Shown piece by piece: positions 52,327-60,922 of a stretch of 64,000 bases of DNA. The DNA comes from DTYU01 sp040756575 (GTDB lineage: Bacteria; Bacillota; Desulfotomaculia; Desulfotomaculales; Ammonificaceae): the NCBI GenBank assembly GCA_040756575.1, contig JBFLYP010000009.1, forward strand, positions 23,490-87,489, read 5' to 3'. Each line of letters opens with the position of its first letter. The stretch's first letter is position 1. The translations under genes were made by a program, and so were the position numbers. The notes under the pieces are model-generated. The model searched no databases. It had not been told where the DNA came from and saw only the letters and a list, made by a program, of their open reading frames with translations.

Positions 52327-52425
52327 GATGAGCTTCGCATTACTGCGTCAGGCCCGCCGGCCGGGTCCTCACGTATTTCCGTATACGCTCCGGCCCGTCC
52401 GGCTGCGCCTTCCTTGTACTACTCG
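52327..52425 (-). repeat. Dispersed hairpin element, copy B (leader of LuxR-type gene)
   Basis: Same pattern as 43041-43140: on the minus strand GCCGGACGG, GGAGCGTA, a short loop, TACGTGAG, CCGGCCGGCG and then GAC-C-A-G / GCTCATC-type ends in the same order. CGTAT/GTATACG close the loop here. It ends about 45 nt before the gene start. Confidence 0.65.
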
Positions 52426-52484
52426 CTCCTCGCCGCGTGTCGTCTATGTTACTCTCCTGCATCTAAGTTGACCAGCTTACAGGT

Positions 52485-52516
52485 CTACTTGCCTACTTGC
52501 CTACTTGCCTACTTGC
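52485..52516. repeat. Four tandem copies of CTACTTGC
   Basis: Perfect 8-bp unit repeated four times at 52485-52516, in a gene-free stretch. Confidence 0.9.
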
Positions 52517-52668
52517 CCCATTTTCAGATTTTCGTTGTGCGGCTTGCCGCGTGTGGCACTCCTTTGCTACCTACTAATCAAATGGTGATCAGGACCAAGA
52601 TATAAACTCGGTTCACGGGCCTTTTCGTCCTGGACCGCGCCTCCGGTTTGCCGATGCTTTCCTATTAG

Positions 52669-52715
52669 TATTAGTTCGGCTTAATCCTGGTAATTCCTTT
52701 ATGATTTGATGCAAG
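52669..52715. repeat. Dispersed ~45-bp motif, copy 1
   Basis: TATTAGTTCGGCTTAATCCT and the following 27 bases match 56563-56612 at roughly 80 percent. The second copy lies at the start of a cohesin-type gene remnant. Confidence 0.55.
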
Positions 52716-52754
52716 AATTGTTAAAATTTTAGTCCGTAAAGGGAAGTCTGCCGG

Positions 52755-52861
52755 GTCGTTCAATAGAAAAAGGGAAAGGCCGAATGACCCCGCACCTCTT
52801 CAATGGGAGGCTGTGTCGTAGCCGTTGTCGTTCATTGGAAAAAGGGAAAGGCCGAATGACC
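52755..52861. repeat. Two CRISPR-like 35-bp direct repeats around a 37-bp spacer
   Basis: Repeats at 52755-52789 and 52827-52861 start GTCGTTCA and end GAAAGGCCGAATGACC; they differ at about three positions. The ends are partly palindromic (GTCGTTC/GAATGAC). The spacer 52790-52826 is unrelated to the repeat. Size is right for CRISPR, but only two units exist and no cas operon adjoins; cas6 lies 30 kb away. It could equally be another dispersed repeat. Confidence 0.6.
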
Positions 52862-52936
52862 GCCGGGTTTTGAATTCTTTTTCGAAATATAAGCGGGGCG
52901 GACACAAAGACACTTGACAATTAAAGACAGTTGAAA

Positions 52937-52973
52937 ACGGGGTTTGGCTGCGGATACGCCAAACCCCGTCTTT
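52937..52973 (-). terminator. Terminator after the surface-protein remnant
   Basis: Perfect 12-bp stem ACGGGGTTTGGC (52937-52948) / GCCAAACCCCGT (52958-52969); TTTTC follows on the minus strand. Confidence 0.8.
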
Positions 52974-53019
52974 GATCTGCCCGAGCGCTTCTGTAAGAGC
53001 TATCCCGACCGCTAAGGTA

Positions 53020-53453
53020 TCACTTGAACTTGAGGACCCTGATATCGCCTTTCTGTAAAACGCCTCCTGCTTCGTAAATCACAGCCCCGTTTTTATCTAA
53101 AAGTGTGATCCTAAAGTAATCCTTTCCTGCTCCGTCCCGAATTGAACCGCGCCACTTCCTTATCGCCGGCCTTGCCCTTCGCCGTGCCGCCGAAAGAAGC
53201 CTTTTTCCCGGCATGATTAATCGCTATTCCATCAGTTTTTTCGCTGCGCACGCTGACTTTTCGACCCACATCCTTGTAAATGAGCATCCCCTTGAGCTTA
53301 TAAGTTACGTCAAAGACGAAGTCCGCGAAACCCGGTTTACCTTCGACGGGTATTTGACCGTTACCTACAACTTTGCCGGGCTGAGACTCCTGTTGGAGGC
53401 GGCCGCCGCCGAACTCCGTAATGATGGATCCGTGTGAGCCGCACCAGAAATGG
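53020..53453 (-). pseudogene. Remnant of a secreted beta-rich protein, frameshifted
   Basis: On the minus strand a startless frame from about 53453 to 53140 reads as coherent protein (KVVGNGQIPVEGKPGFADFV; FDVTYKLKGMLIYKDVGRKV; INHAGKKASFGGTAKGKAG), then a one-base shift near 53135-53141 leads into DYFRITLLDKNGAVIYEAGG and VLQKGDIRVLKFK before the stop at 53020. This ending is typical of C-terminal domains of clostridial surface proteins that lie beside Ig-like repeats (recollection). The start is missing as well. A perfect terminator follows. The frames 53020-53214 and 53213-53437 taken as separate small genes are less convincing. Confidence 0.6.
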
Positions 53454-53462
53454 TTTAGAAAA

Positions 53463-53507
53463 AAAAGAACGGGGTTCGGCGTAGCGAAATGCCCAACCCC
53501 ATTCCCG
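53463..53507 (-). terminator. Terminator of the large SLH protein gene
   Basis: Stem AACGGGGTT / AACCCCATT with loop GTAGCGAAAT region; on the minus strand TTCTTTTTTTTC follows. Its sequence resembles the terminator at 52937, suggesting the two surface-protein 3' ends are related. Confidence 0.8.
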
Positions 53508-53522
53508 CTTGTTACCCCTGCT

Positions 53523-56111
53523 TCATTGCGCGTGTATCTGCTTAAACAACCGCCAGATCATGCTGGCCACTTCAGCCCGGGTCACGTGGTTTTGCGGCCG
53601 GAAGGTGTTATCCGGGTAACCGCTGACCACACCTTCGGTCACCGCCACAGCGACCGCTATTTTCGCCCAGGCCGGAATCTTGCCGCTGTCGGTGAAGGTT
53701 AACGGTGCCGGAGTGATTTGCCCGAGTTCCTTTTCCAGGACCCGCGACAAGATGGCCGCTTCCTCCGTCCGGGTGATCAGTTTGGAAGGTTCAAAGGTCA
53801 AGCTACCGTCCCAATGCGGGTAACCTTTGATCAGACCTTCTCTTGCTGCTCCCGCCGCATCCCCCAGCGCCCATGCGGGTATCCTCGCCGCATCCTTAAA
53901 CTTGTCGAGGTCCTGCTTTGTTCCGGGAGCAACCTTCAACGCCCGTACCAGGATACACGCGGCTTCCAGGCGGGTGATCGGCTGATCCGGCCTGAACGTG
54001 CCGTCGGGGTAGCCTGAAATGATACCCCAGTACACGAGATCGTTAACCGTCTCCTCGGCCCAGTGTCCGTCCATATCCGTGAAGGCCGGCGGTGCAGGCG
54101 CAGGCGTGAGGGCTTCCGTGGTAAAGCCGAAGGTGTACTCCCCGGCCAGGGCGTTACCCGCCGTATCCTTTACCGCAGCGGCAGGGATGGAGACGGTATA
54201 GTGGACGTTATAGCTGAGATCCGCAGCCGGGTCGATGGTCAGCACCTTGCCGCTGATGCTCTTGCCGCAAGCCACCGCGTTACCCAAGGCGTCTTTGAGC
54301 ACAATCTGGTCGTACTTCGACCCTGCCTGGACGTTCTCGCTGAAGGTCACGGTGACGGTCTTGTTCACCTTGACTCCGGTAGCGTTATTCGGCGGGTCGG
54401 TGCCGGTGACCCTCGGCGGGGTGGTGTCGGCTGCCCCGCCGCCTCCGCCGCCGCCACCGCCGCCGCCGGAGGTCCTGGTGGTGAAGCTGAAGGTGCAGGC
54501 GTTCGCCAGGACGTTGCCCGCAGCGTCCTTGACCGCCCCCGCCGGGATGTATACGGTGTAGCTCACGCCATAACTGAGATTGCCGGCCGGGTCGATGGTC
54601 ATGACCTTGCCGCTTATGCTCGTGCCAATTGAAATCGGGCCGCCGCCTTGGGGTGTTACCGTGATCCCGCCGTAGTTGGCCCCGGCCTGAATCCCCTCGC
54701 TGAAGGTGACGGTGACGGTCTTGTCCACCGGCACGCCGGTAGCGCCTTCCGCCGGGTCGGTGCTACGGACCGTCGGGGGATCGGTATCGATGGTGTACGT
54801 CTCGGTGTAAATCACCGAGTGGTTGCCTGCCTGGTCTACCGCCATAAACTTCAGCGTCGTATCGGCGCTGATGCTGATTGGGTCGGTGTACTTGGCACTG
54901 CCCGTGGTCGGGTCGCCGCCGTCGGTGGTGTAGTAGATCGTTGAAGGCTCGGAAGCCGTAAGTGTCACCGACTGCAGCGCATTATACAGGCCGCCTTTGG
55001 GGTCGGCGGTTACGGTCGGCGGCTTTGTGTCAGGCGGCGCTTCTGTGCTGAAACAAAATGTGTAACCCGCAGCCAATTGGTTGCCCGCCAGGTCTTTTAC
55101 TGCCCCTGCCGGAACGGTTACCGTGTAAGCCGTAGCGTAAGCAAGCTCCTGATTGGGGTCGAGGGTAAGGGTGCTGCCGGTGATGTTTTTACCGATTGAA
55201 ACCGGGCTGCCGCCTTGGGGCGTTACTGTTATCCCGCCGTAGTTTGCCCCAGCCTGAATGTACTCGCTAAAGGTGATGCTAACGGTCTTATCCACCGGTA
55301 CACCGGTGGTACCGTTATTCGGGTCGGTGCCGGTAACTCTCGGGGCTACCCTGTCCGATGTGGTGGTGAAACTGAAGGAGTAATCATCCTGAAGAAGCGT
55401 CTCCTCAGTAGCAGCACCAGTATCAGATTCCACCGCCCATTTCGGAATGGTCACCGTATAAGCTGTGCTGAAAGCAAGGTTTTGTTTAGGATCGATGGTG
55501 AGAGTGTCACCGCTGATGCTCTTGGTGAAGGCCACATCGTTGTTGTTGGTATCCTTTAAGGTGATTTGATAATACTTGACACTTCCCACTACATTCTTGC
55601 TGAAGGTGACGGTGACGGTCTTATCAACCGGGACGTTGCTTGCATTGTTTGCCGGATCGGTGGCGGTGACCTCCGGCGCCGGGTTTTCCCGGGTGGTGAA
55701 GGAAAAGGTGTAATCAGCAGCCAGGCGATCACCAGACTTGGCGGAGACGGCGTCCTTTGGGATATGAACGGTATACCTGGTGTTGAAAGCCAAATTCTGA
55801 TACATGGGGTTGTACGAGGGTTCAATGGTTAGTGTCCTATAGCTGATCCAACAATTAATTCCTACCGCTTTGCCCTGCGCATCCTTCAAGGTGATCAATT
55901 CGAGTCTGCTTGCACGCTCGTCAAGGTCTTCGTTGAAGGTAACGGTAATTACTGTGTCTTCCCGTACACCTGTTGCACCATTCTCCGGTTTGGTGGAAAT
56001 TACCCGTAGGGAGCCGTCGGCCCAGACCGCAACCCCGGCGCAAAGGGTAATGAGCAGGAGAAGGATCAGAACCGGTATCAGCCGCCTGCATCTTCGCGCA
56101 ATGTGAAACAC
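53523..56111 (-). CDS. Large S-layer-anchored protein: five Ig-like domains, chitobiase-type domain, three SLH domains
   Basis: 862 residues. Signal peptide (1-31). Three SbsA-type Big_5 Ig-like domains (about 33-360), a chitobiase/beta-hexosaminidase C-terminal-type domain (SEPSTIYYTTDGGDPTTGSA, about 370-445), a fourth Big_5, a run of eleven glycines, a fifth Big_5 (about 560-665), then three SLH domains (FTDMDGHW; FKDAARIPAWA; FTDSGKIPAWA) that attach to the cell wall polymer. Paralogue of the broken gene at 23.2-25.6 kb. Start GTG 56111 behind GAGGAGAGG. Function probably structural or adhesive. Confidence 0.92.
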   Translation of the reverse strand: MFHIARRCRRLIPVLILLLLITLCAGVAVWADGSLRVISTKPENGATGVREDTVITVTFNEDLDERASRLELITLKDAQGKAVGINCWISYRTLTIEPSYNPMYQNLAFNTRYTVHIPKDAVSAKSGDRLAADYTFSFTTRENPAPEVTATDPANNASNVPVDKTVTVTFSKNVVGSVKYYQITLKDTNNNDVAFTKSISGDTLTIDPKQNLAFSTAYTVTIPKWAVESDTGAATEETLLQDDYSFSFTTTSDRVAPRVTGTDPNNGTTGVPVDKTVSITFSEYIQAGANYGGITVTPQGGSPVSIGKNITGSTLTLDPNQELAYATAYTVTVPAGAVKDLAGNQLAAGYTFCFSTEAPPDTKPPTVTADPKGGLYNALQSVTLTASEPSTIYYTTDGGDPTTGSAKYTDPISISADTTLKFMAVDQAGNHSVIYTETYTIDTDPPTVRSTDPAEGATGVPVDKTVTVTFSEGIQAGANYGGITVTPQGGGPISIGTSISGKVMTIDPAGNLSYGVSYTVYIPAGAVKDAAGNVLANACTFSFTTRTSGGGGGGGGGGGAADTTPPRVTGTDPPNNATGVKVNKTVTVTFSENVQAGSKYDQIVLKDALGNAVACGKSISGKVLTIDPAADLSYNVHYTVSIPAAAVKDTAGNALAGEYTFGFTTEALTPAPAPPAFTDMDGHWAEETVNDLVYWGIISGYPDGTFRPDQPITRLEAACILVRALKVAPGTKQDLDKFKDAARIPAWALGDAAGAAREGLIKGYPHWDGSLTFEPSKLITRTEEAAILSRVLEKELGQITPAPLTFTDSGKIPAWAKIAVAVAVTEGVVSGYPDNTFRPQNHVTRAEVASMIWRLFKQIHAQ

Positions 56112-56665
56112 TTAAACCTCTCCTCTCTGACTCAGTGATTCCAGTGTTCCAAGCGGGTGATAGACTATAGCGCCGCGCTTCGCCCGTTGCCGCCAATTAG
56201 GCTGAGCGCGTGGCTGCATACCGGCAGGATCAACGAATATCGACAAAAAAGCGGTCGCCCGACTAAGAAGCGCGAAATGAGGTTCGGCGTTGCTGGCAGC
56301 TATCAGGTTCTCCCGCAAGAATCTGCAAATACCCCCTTTCTTATTATTTTGACCTCCTCTAAAACGTCGGGGTTAAAATTCAGACGGAAATCACATCCTG
56401 CCAGGCCCTCAACGTCATAAACAGCTACATTGACGTCGAACTCTTGCCCGACAACCACGTTTTCCGGGGCAACCGGTCCTACCGTTGTCTCGCTCGCCCA
56501 CGCGGGAACGGCCAGGCAAAGTGCGGCGAGCAGTCCCGCCAGCAAAATCAGCACATTGTACGTATTAGTTTGGCTTAAACCTTGAAATTCCTTTAAAATC
56601 TTGGCAAAAAAGCCGAGAAATTGCGACATACAGGGTGCTGAGTCATGGAGAAAAAAGCTGACCAT
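56112..56665 (-). pseudogene. Broken cohesin-type secreted protein
   Basis: From 56665 (or ATG 56629) a signal peptide (LILLAGLLAALCLAVPAWAS) leads into a cohesin-like domain (VGQEFDVNVAVYDVEGLAGC, DFRLNFNPDVLEEVKIIRKG), stopped at 56303. The domain then continues in another frame (RENLIAASNAEPHFALLSRA, TAFLSIFVDPAG) up to 56112, directly before the SLH gene. Cohesin domains need ~140 residues, so the open part alone is truncated. Either a frameshifted gene or a base error near 56305-56320. Confidence 0.6.
56563..56612. repeat. Dispersed ~45-bp motif, copy 2
   Basis: TATTAGTTTGGCTTAAACCT and following bases match 52669-52715. On the minus strand it would encode KEFQGLSQTNTYN ahead of the signal peptide of the cohesin remnant. 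Confidence 0.55.
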
Positions 56666-56807
56666 GTCGAAGGAAGGGGCATTGACCCTTCATGCAGTAA
56701 CAGCAGTTTTTAACCTTCGGTCGCAGCGGAACGGCGCCATGTACCTTAACCGTGCCATATAGCGGCCGACTTGCTTGGTTGCCGACACAATCAAGTGTGT
56801 GTCATAA

Positions 56808-58310
56808 ATGGTCGATTATTTCAATATGACCGGGTATAAAACGCAGTTAGAGCAGGTCCTTCGGGAAGAAAAAGTCTTCCGCCTTATATTGCTCGTCCTC
56901 GTTATAACGGGCATTCTCGTGCTGGTGATAACCTCTTTCGACAGCGGCATACTCGACCCGGATACGTGGTGGCATCTCGCTGCAGGCAAATACATTGTGA
57001 CACACCGTTCAATTCCCCACCAGGACGTCTTCTCGTGGACCGTTCCCGGGCAGCCCTGGGTCACGCACGAGTGGCTCGCGGAGGTACTCTTCTACCTCGC
57101 TTACCTCGCCGGCAGCTTCTGGGGCGTGTTATCGCTGCTCCTAGTCGTGGCGGCGCTGCTCTTTACGCTCTACGCAAGGCTGCTGCTGCGCTCCGGGGGG
57201 GAGTATCCGGTTGCGGTCTTATCTCTGTTAGCGGCGGGCGACCTGTTGTACCCGTTTTTGGAAATCAGGCCCCAGGTGTTTTCTTATCTGTTTTTTGTGT
57301 TTTTTCTCTATGTTTTGGAACTGTTCAGGGAAAAAAAGAAAGACTGCCTCTTTCTGCTTCCCGTTGTGAGCGTTTTTTGGGCGAACAGCCACGGCTCCTT
57401 CTTTTTAGGGCCGGGTCTGGTCGGCGTCTATCTGCTCAGCGGCCTGCTGAAGGTTGGTGGTGAAAGGATAGAAAGCCGGCGGTGGGACGCCGGTGAGGTC
57501 AGGAAACTCTCCCTGGTCCTGATGCTGTGCGTGCTCGCCGCCGCACTAAACCCCAACGGCTTCGCACTGCTCCTGTACCCGCTCGGCACCGTCGGCGACA
57601 GGCTCATGACGGACAATATTCAGGAATGGCTGTCCCTCGACTTTCACAAACTCTACGACCGGCTCTTCCTGGTCTATTACCTTTTGATCTTCACCGCCCT
57701 GGTCGTCTATCCCCGCAAGATACGGGTCGCCGACCTGCTCCTTTACCTTTTTTTCGGGACGGCGGCCTTCGTTCACGGGAGGTTCGCGCCGTACGCGGTG
57801 CTGGTCGGCGGCTTCTTGCTGACCCGTTACGTGCGTCCGTCGCCGGACCGGAGGATGAATCTTTCGCGGCTGAAAATGATCCTTATTCCCGCGCTGCTGG
57901 TCCTCTACGCGGTTGTCCTGGCCGCCAAGGCCCCGCCCCAGACCGCGATCGACCGCCGCTTTACGGACCAGGAGGACTACCCGGTGGCGGCCGTGGCCTT
58001 TTTGAAGAGGAATCCACTGGACGGGAGGATGCTCAACAACTACGGCTGGGGCGGCTACCTGATCTGGAACCTCCCCCGGGAAAAGGTGTTTATCGACGGC
58101 CGGGCGGATGTTTATATGAAAAGGGTGTTCGGCGACTACATAAAAATCACCCGGCTCGGGCCGGAAGCGGCAAAACTCCTGGAAGAGTACCGGATAAGGT
58201 ACGTTTTCATGCCCGCCGGTTCGCCGCTCGTGCAGGCGCTCAAGCTTTCGCCCCGGTGGTCCGTTTTCTACGAGGACGGGACCGCTGCGATTCTGGTCAA
58301 GGATCCGTAA
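56808..58310 (+). CDS. Polytopic membrane protein with GT-C glycosyltransferase-like features
   Basis: 500 residues with about ten membrane segments in the first ~370 and a soluble C-terminal domain. After the first segment comes GILDPDTWWHLAAGKYI and WVTHEWLAEVLFYLAY, an extracytoplasmic acidic loop pattern seen in GT-C-type lipid-linked sugar transferases and uncharacterised relatives. The C-terminal part (LNNYGWGGYLIWNLPREKVF, IDGRADVY) is typical of a DUF-type family often annotated as hypothetical. ATG 56808 has a weak ribosome site; ATG 56826 is possible. Function not assignable beyond membrane glycosylation as a guess. Confidence 0.8.
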   Translation: MVDYFNMTGYKTQLEQVLREEKVFRLILLVLVITGILVLVITSFDSGILDPDTWWHLAAGKYIVTHRSIPHQDVFSWTVPGQPWVTHEWLAEVLFYLAYLAGSFWGVLSLLLVVAALLFTLYARLLLRSGGEYPVAVLSLLAAGDLLYPFLEIRPQVFSYLFFVFFLYVLELFREKKKDCLFLLPVVSVFWANSHGSFFLGPGLVGVYLLSGLLKVGGERIESRRWDAGEVRKLSLVLMLCVLAAALNPNGFALLLYPLGTVGDRLMTDNIQEWLSLDFHKLYDRLFLVYYLLIFTALVVYPRKIRVADLLLYLFFGTAAFVHGRFAPYAVLVGGFLLTRYVRPSPDRRMNLSRLKMILIPALLVLYAVVLAAKAPPQTAIDRRFTDQEDYPVAAVAFLKRNPLDGRMLNNYGWGGYLIWNLPREKVFIDGRADVYMKRVFGDYIKITRLGPEAAKLLEEYRIRYVFMPAGSPLVQALKLSPRWSVFYEDGTAAILVKDP

Positions 58311-58328
58311 TAGCCTTTTAAAGACAAG

Positions 58329-58577
58329 TCAAGCGGAATCGGGCCGTAGGAGCCGAGTCAGAGCGGCGGGTTCCGTCACCGGCGGAAAACAGGTGTTGTT
58401 CCTGCAGGCTACGGCGTAGGACCCCCTCGGCGGTTTGAACCCAGGGGCCTGGAGCAGCCTCTCATCCGCGACAGGAATCAGCCGGACCGTTTTGGCCGGG
58501 GCATACGCGGCGAGCGCCCGGTGGTGCAGCAACGCAGCCCGGCGGTCCGTGGGCTTTCCGACAACCGTGATACAGGT
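58329..58577 (-). other. In-frame continuation of the YyaL gene beyond a TAG codon
   Basis: Directly after the TAG at 58580-58578, in the same frame, 82 codons read TCITVVGKPTDRRAALLHHR through AYAPAKTVRLIPVADERLLQ to SYAVACRNNTCFPPVTEPAA and stop at 58329. This is the normal C-terminus of YyaL-type proteins, including the conserved Cys-rich CNNTCFPPV. Suggests a nonsense change (for example CAG to TAG), a base error, or read-through. Confidence 0.7.
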
Positions 58578-60086
58578 CTACGGGTGAAGCGCCTCCCACA
58601 CGGCCAGGGCGAAGGCGGCTCCCGCAAGCCCCTCGCGTTCGAAGACAGGCGCCAGGGCTTTCAGCGCGGCGTTTGCCGCCGCGGTGTAACCCTCGTTGCC
58701 GGAAAGCACCCCGAGCTCTATAAGCCAGCGTGCGGCTATACCGTTTTCGCCTACATTGGTAAGCAGGACCGCCATCTCGCCTACCGCGCCGGGATCGGGC
58801 TTGCCGTCGTACAGGGCGCCGTGGGGCGAGCGCAGCTCGTTCAGGCAGTATTCGGCAAGGGTCCGGGAGCGGTCAAGCCATACCGCGTCGCCGGTGCCGC
58901 TGTACAGGTTGATGCAGGCCCGGCCGAAGGCCGCCTGGTCCGCGAGCCGGCCAAAGAGTCCCGCACCCTCAGCGTCGAGGTAGTGGGCCATCCCCCGCCC
59001 TTCCCGGTAGGCGTTTTCCCAAAGCCTCGTCGCGGTTTTCACCGCCTTTTTCTGCCACTGATCCTCTTCAAGCACCCAGGTGGCCAGGGCCAACGCGCTG
59101 ATGAGAAGGGCATTCTGATCGGTGAAAACGGTGCGGTCGACCCGCGGGGCACCCCGGCGGCGCCGCTCCGCGTAGGGGAGGTTGTAGTACTTCCTGTCGG
59201 CGTCCTGGCTGCCGGCCCAGGTCCCGTCGGGATTCAGGAGGTGCTTCTCGAGGTAGGAAAGAACATCGCGGGCTATATCCGTAAAACGCGGTTCCCCCGT
59301 CACCTGGAAGGCCCGCAGGCAGACGTAAAGCATCGCCGCGTTGTCCCCGAGGAGTTTCTCATACTCCGGCAGCGTCCAGTCCCTGGTGGTGCTGTACCGG
59401 AAGAAGCCGCCCTCTTCCACGTCGTACATCCCGCCCCCGGCCATCGCCATGAGCGAGTTGGCCGCAATTTTGAGCAGCTCCTCGTCCGGACCGGTCTGGG
59501 CGGCGTGCAGCGCGAGTTCCAGGGCTTGCGGGAAAGGGAACTTGGCGTCCCGCCCGAAGCCGTAGTGGACCGGGTCATAAGCACGTTTCAGGGCTGCGAC
59601 GGTCCGTTCGTACGGGGACAGATCCAGCGCCTGTAACGGGACAACCTCCGGCGGCTCCTTGGGAAGCTTTGCCTCGGCCTTGCGGAATTCCTCGCGCTTC
59701 TCGCGCCATGCCGCCGCGATTTCTTCAAGAACCTGCTTTAAACGTTCTGGCGGAACGTAAGTGCCGCCGGTAATCACCCGCCCTTTCGGTGTCAAGACCG
59801 CGTTGCTGGGCCAGCCGCCCCTGTGGTAGCGTTCGCTGATATCCGGGCGGCGGTCGGCATCAACGCGTACCGGTACGTACTTTTCGTTTAACAGCCTGAT
59901 GACCCCGGGATCCGAGAAGCCGGTTTCGTCCATTAAGTGACAACCCTGGCACCAGACCGTGCCTATGGTCAGGAAGACCGGTTTGTCTTCGACCAGCGCC
60001 ACTGCAAAGGCCTCGTCACCCCACGGCCGCCAGTTTATCTCGTGCGCCCGGTTAGGCCGGGGCGAGAAGCTGAATTTACCCTTCAT
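58578..60086 (-). CDS. Thioredoxin-domain protein YyaL (DUF255 family), cut short by TAG
   Basis: 502 residues to the TAG. N-terminal thioredoxin-like DUF255 domain with WCQGCH (CxxC, about residue 45) followed by an alpha-barrel six-hairpin glycosidase-like region (LMAMAGGGMYDVEEGGFFRY). Members usually run to ~650-690 residues; here the last ~80 lie beyond an in-frame TAG. ATG 60086 is preferred; an in-frame TTG at 60101 lies inside a dispersed repeat. The family role is unclear (suggested: spermatogenesis-associated protein 20-like, carbohydrate or redox related). Confidence 0.88.
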   Translation of the reverse strand: MKGKFSFSPRPNRAHEINWRPWGDEAFAVALVEDKPVFLTIGTVWCQGCHLMDETGFSDPGVIRLLNEKYVPVRVDADRRPDISERYHRGGWPSNAVLTPKGRVITGGTYVPPERLKQVLEEIAAAWREKREEFRKAEAKLPKEPPEVVPLQALDLSPYERTVAALKRAYDPVHYGFGRDAKFPFPQALELALHAAQTGPDEELLKIAANSLMAMAGGGMYDVEEGGFFRYSTTRDWTLPEYEKLLGDNAAMLYVCLRAFQVTGEPRFTDIARDVLSYLEKHLLNPDGTWAGSQDADRKYYNLPYAERRRRGAPRVDRTVFTDQNALLISALALATWVLEEDQWQKKAVKTATRLWENAYREGRGMAHYLDAEGAGLFGRLADQAAFGRACINLYSGTGDAVWLDRSRTLAEYCLNELRSPHGALYDGKPDPGAVGEMAVLLTNVGENGIAARWLIELGVLSGNEGYTAAANAALKALAPVFEREGLAGAAFALAVWEALHP

Positions 60087-60093
60087 ATTTCCC

Positions 60094-60260
60094 ACCGCCA
60101 AGGCGCCAAGATTGACAACTGTTAATAACTATCACGTTAACATTACCCCTTAAACTCCTGCCCGCCTTTTCAATGCTGTTTCCCCGGAGGCTTCTTCCCA
60201 AGAACTTTCTCAACCTTTTTATTCTCTCGTTTCTTTTCGTATCCTTGGCGTCTTGGCGGT
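60094..60260. repeat. Inverted pair of short dispersed repeats
   Basis: ACCGCCAAGGCGCCAAG (60094-60110) is an inverted copy of CCTTGGCGTCTTGGCGGT (60243-60260). A third copy, CTTGGCGTCTTGGCGGT, lies at 17128-17144 before cdd. The 60111-60242 stretch between has no gene. Confidence 0.7.
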
Positions 60261-60279
60261 TCACTCTCCCCACTGCCCC

Positions 60280-60918
60280 CTACCAGTCCGCCGTCAAAAA
60301 AGGGTTGCCTTCCCTTTCTTCACCGATAGTGGTTGCCGGGCCGTGGCCCGGGTAAACGACCGTCTCGTCCGGGAGAGTGAGTAACTGGTTCTTGACCGAC
60401 CGCAGCAGTTCCTGGAGACTCCCGCCCGGGAAATCCGTCCGCCCCACCGAACCGGCGAAAAGGGTGTCCCCGCTGAAAACCGCGCCGGGGCCGACGAAGC
60501 AAACGCTGCCCTGCGTATGCCCGGGCGTATGGCGCGTTTCGAGGGAAATTTCACCGACTGTGATAACGTCACCGTTTTTCAGCTCTATGTCGGGCGGGCC
60601 GGCGGTACATCCTTTGCCGAAGTAGAAGGAAAGGTTCAGCGCGGCATCGTTCAGCATCGGCGCGTCGCCGGCGTGTATCGCTACGCCCGCGCCGGTGGCC
60701 TTCCGGATTGCGGCCGCGCCCCCGATGTGATCCGCGTGCCCGTGGGTCAGGAGGATGTGGGAGATCTTAAACCCCTCCGCGAGGACCGCATCAAGTATCC
60801 GCTCCCCTTCCGCCCCCGGGTCGATGATCACCGCAGTTTTTGTCGCCGGGCAACCGACGATGTATGCGTTCGACTGTAAGTCACCCACGATTAAAGTCTT
60901 TACAAACAACTCTGACAC
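60280..60918 (-). CDS. Metallo-beta-lactamase-fold hydrolase (YqgX/glyoxalase II-like)
   Basis: 212 residues. Zinc motif LTHGHADHIGG, then HTPGHTQGS, GDTLF and a final YPGHGP, the complete ligand set of glyoxalase II-like proteins. Short single-domain members (YqgX) have poorly defined thioester or sulfur-compound substrates. It begins 4 nt after dtd stops; the dtd-MBL pair is common in Firmicutes. Confidence 0.93.
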   Translation of the reverse strand: MSELFVKTLIVGDLQSNAYIVGCPATKTAVIIDPGAEGERILDAVLAEGFKISHILLTHGHADHIGGAAAIRKATGAGVAIHAGDAPMLNDAALNLSFYFGKGCTAGPPDIELKNGDVITVGEISLETRHTPGHTQGSVCFVGPGAVFSGDTLFAGSVGRTDFPGGSLQELLRSVKNQLLTLPDETVVYPGHGPATTIGEEREGNPFLTADW

Positions 60919-60922
60919 CCCG

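Noticed and set aside
53213..53437. 74-codon plus-strand gene divergent from 53214
   Set aside because: No ribosome site; the opposite strand carries a more coherent, frameshifted protein remnant.
58521..59636. 371-codon plus-strand open frame
   Set aside because: Antisense to the YyaL gene; composition is that of a shadow frame.
60076..60273. 65-codon minus-strand gene (NRQDAKDTK-type)
   Set aside because: Its sequence is the translation of the dispersed CTTGGCGTCTTGGCGGT repeat pair, a known type of spurious frame.
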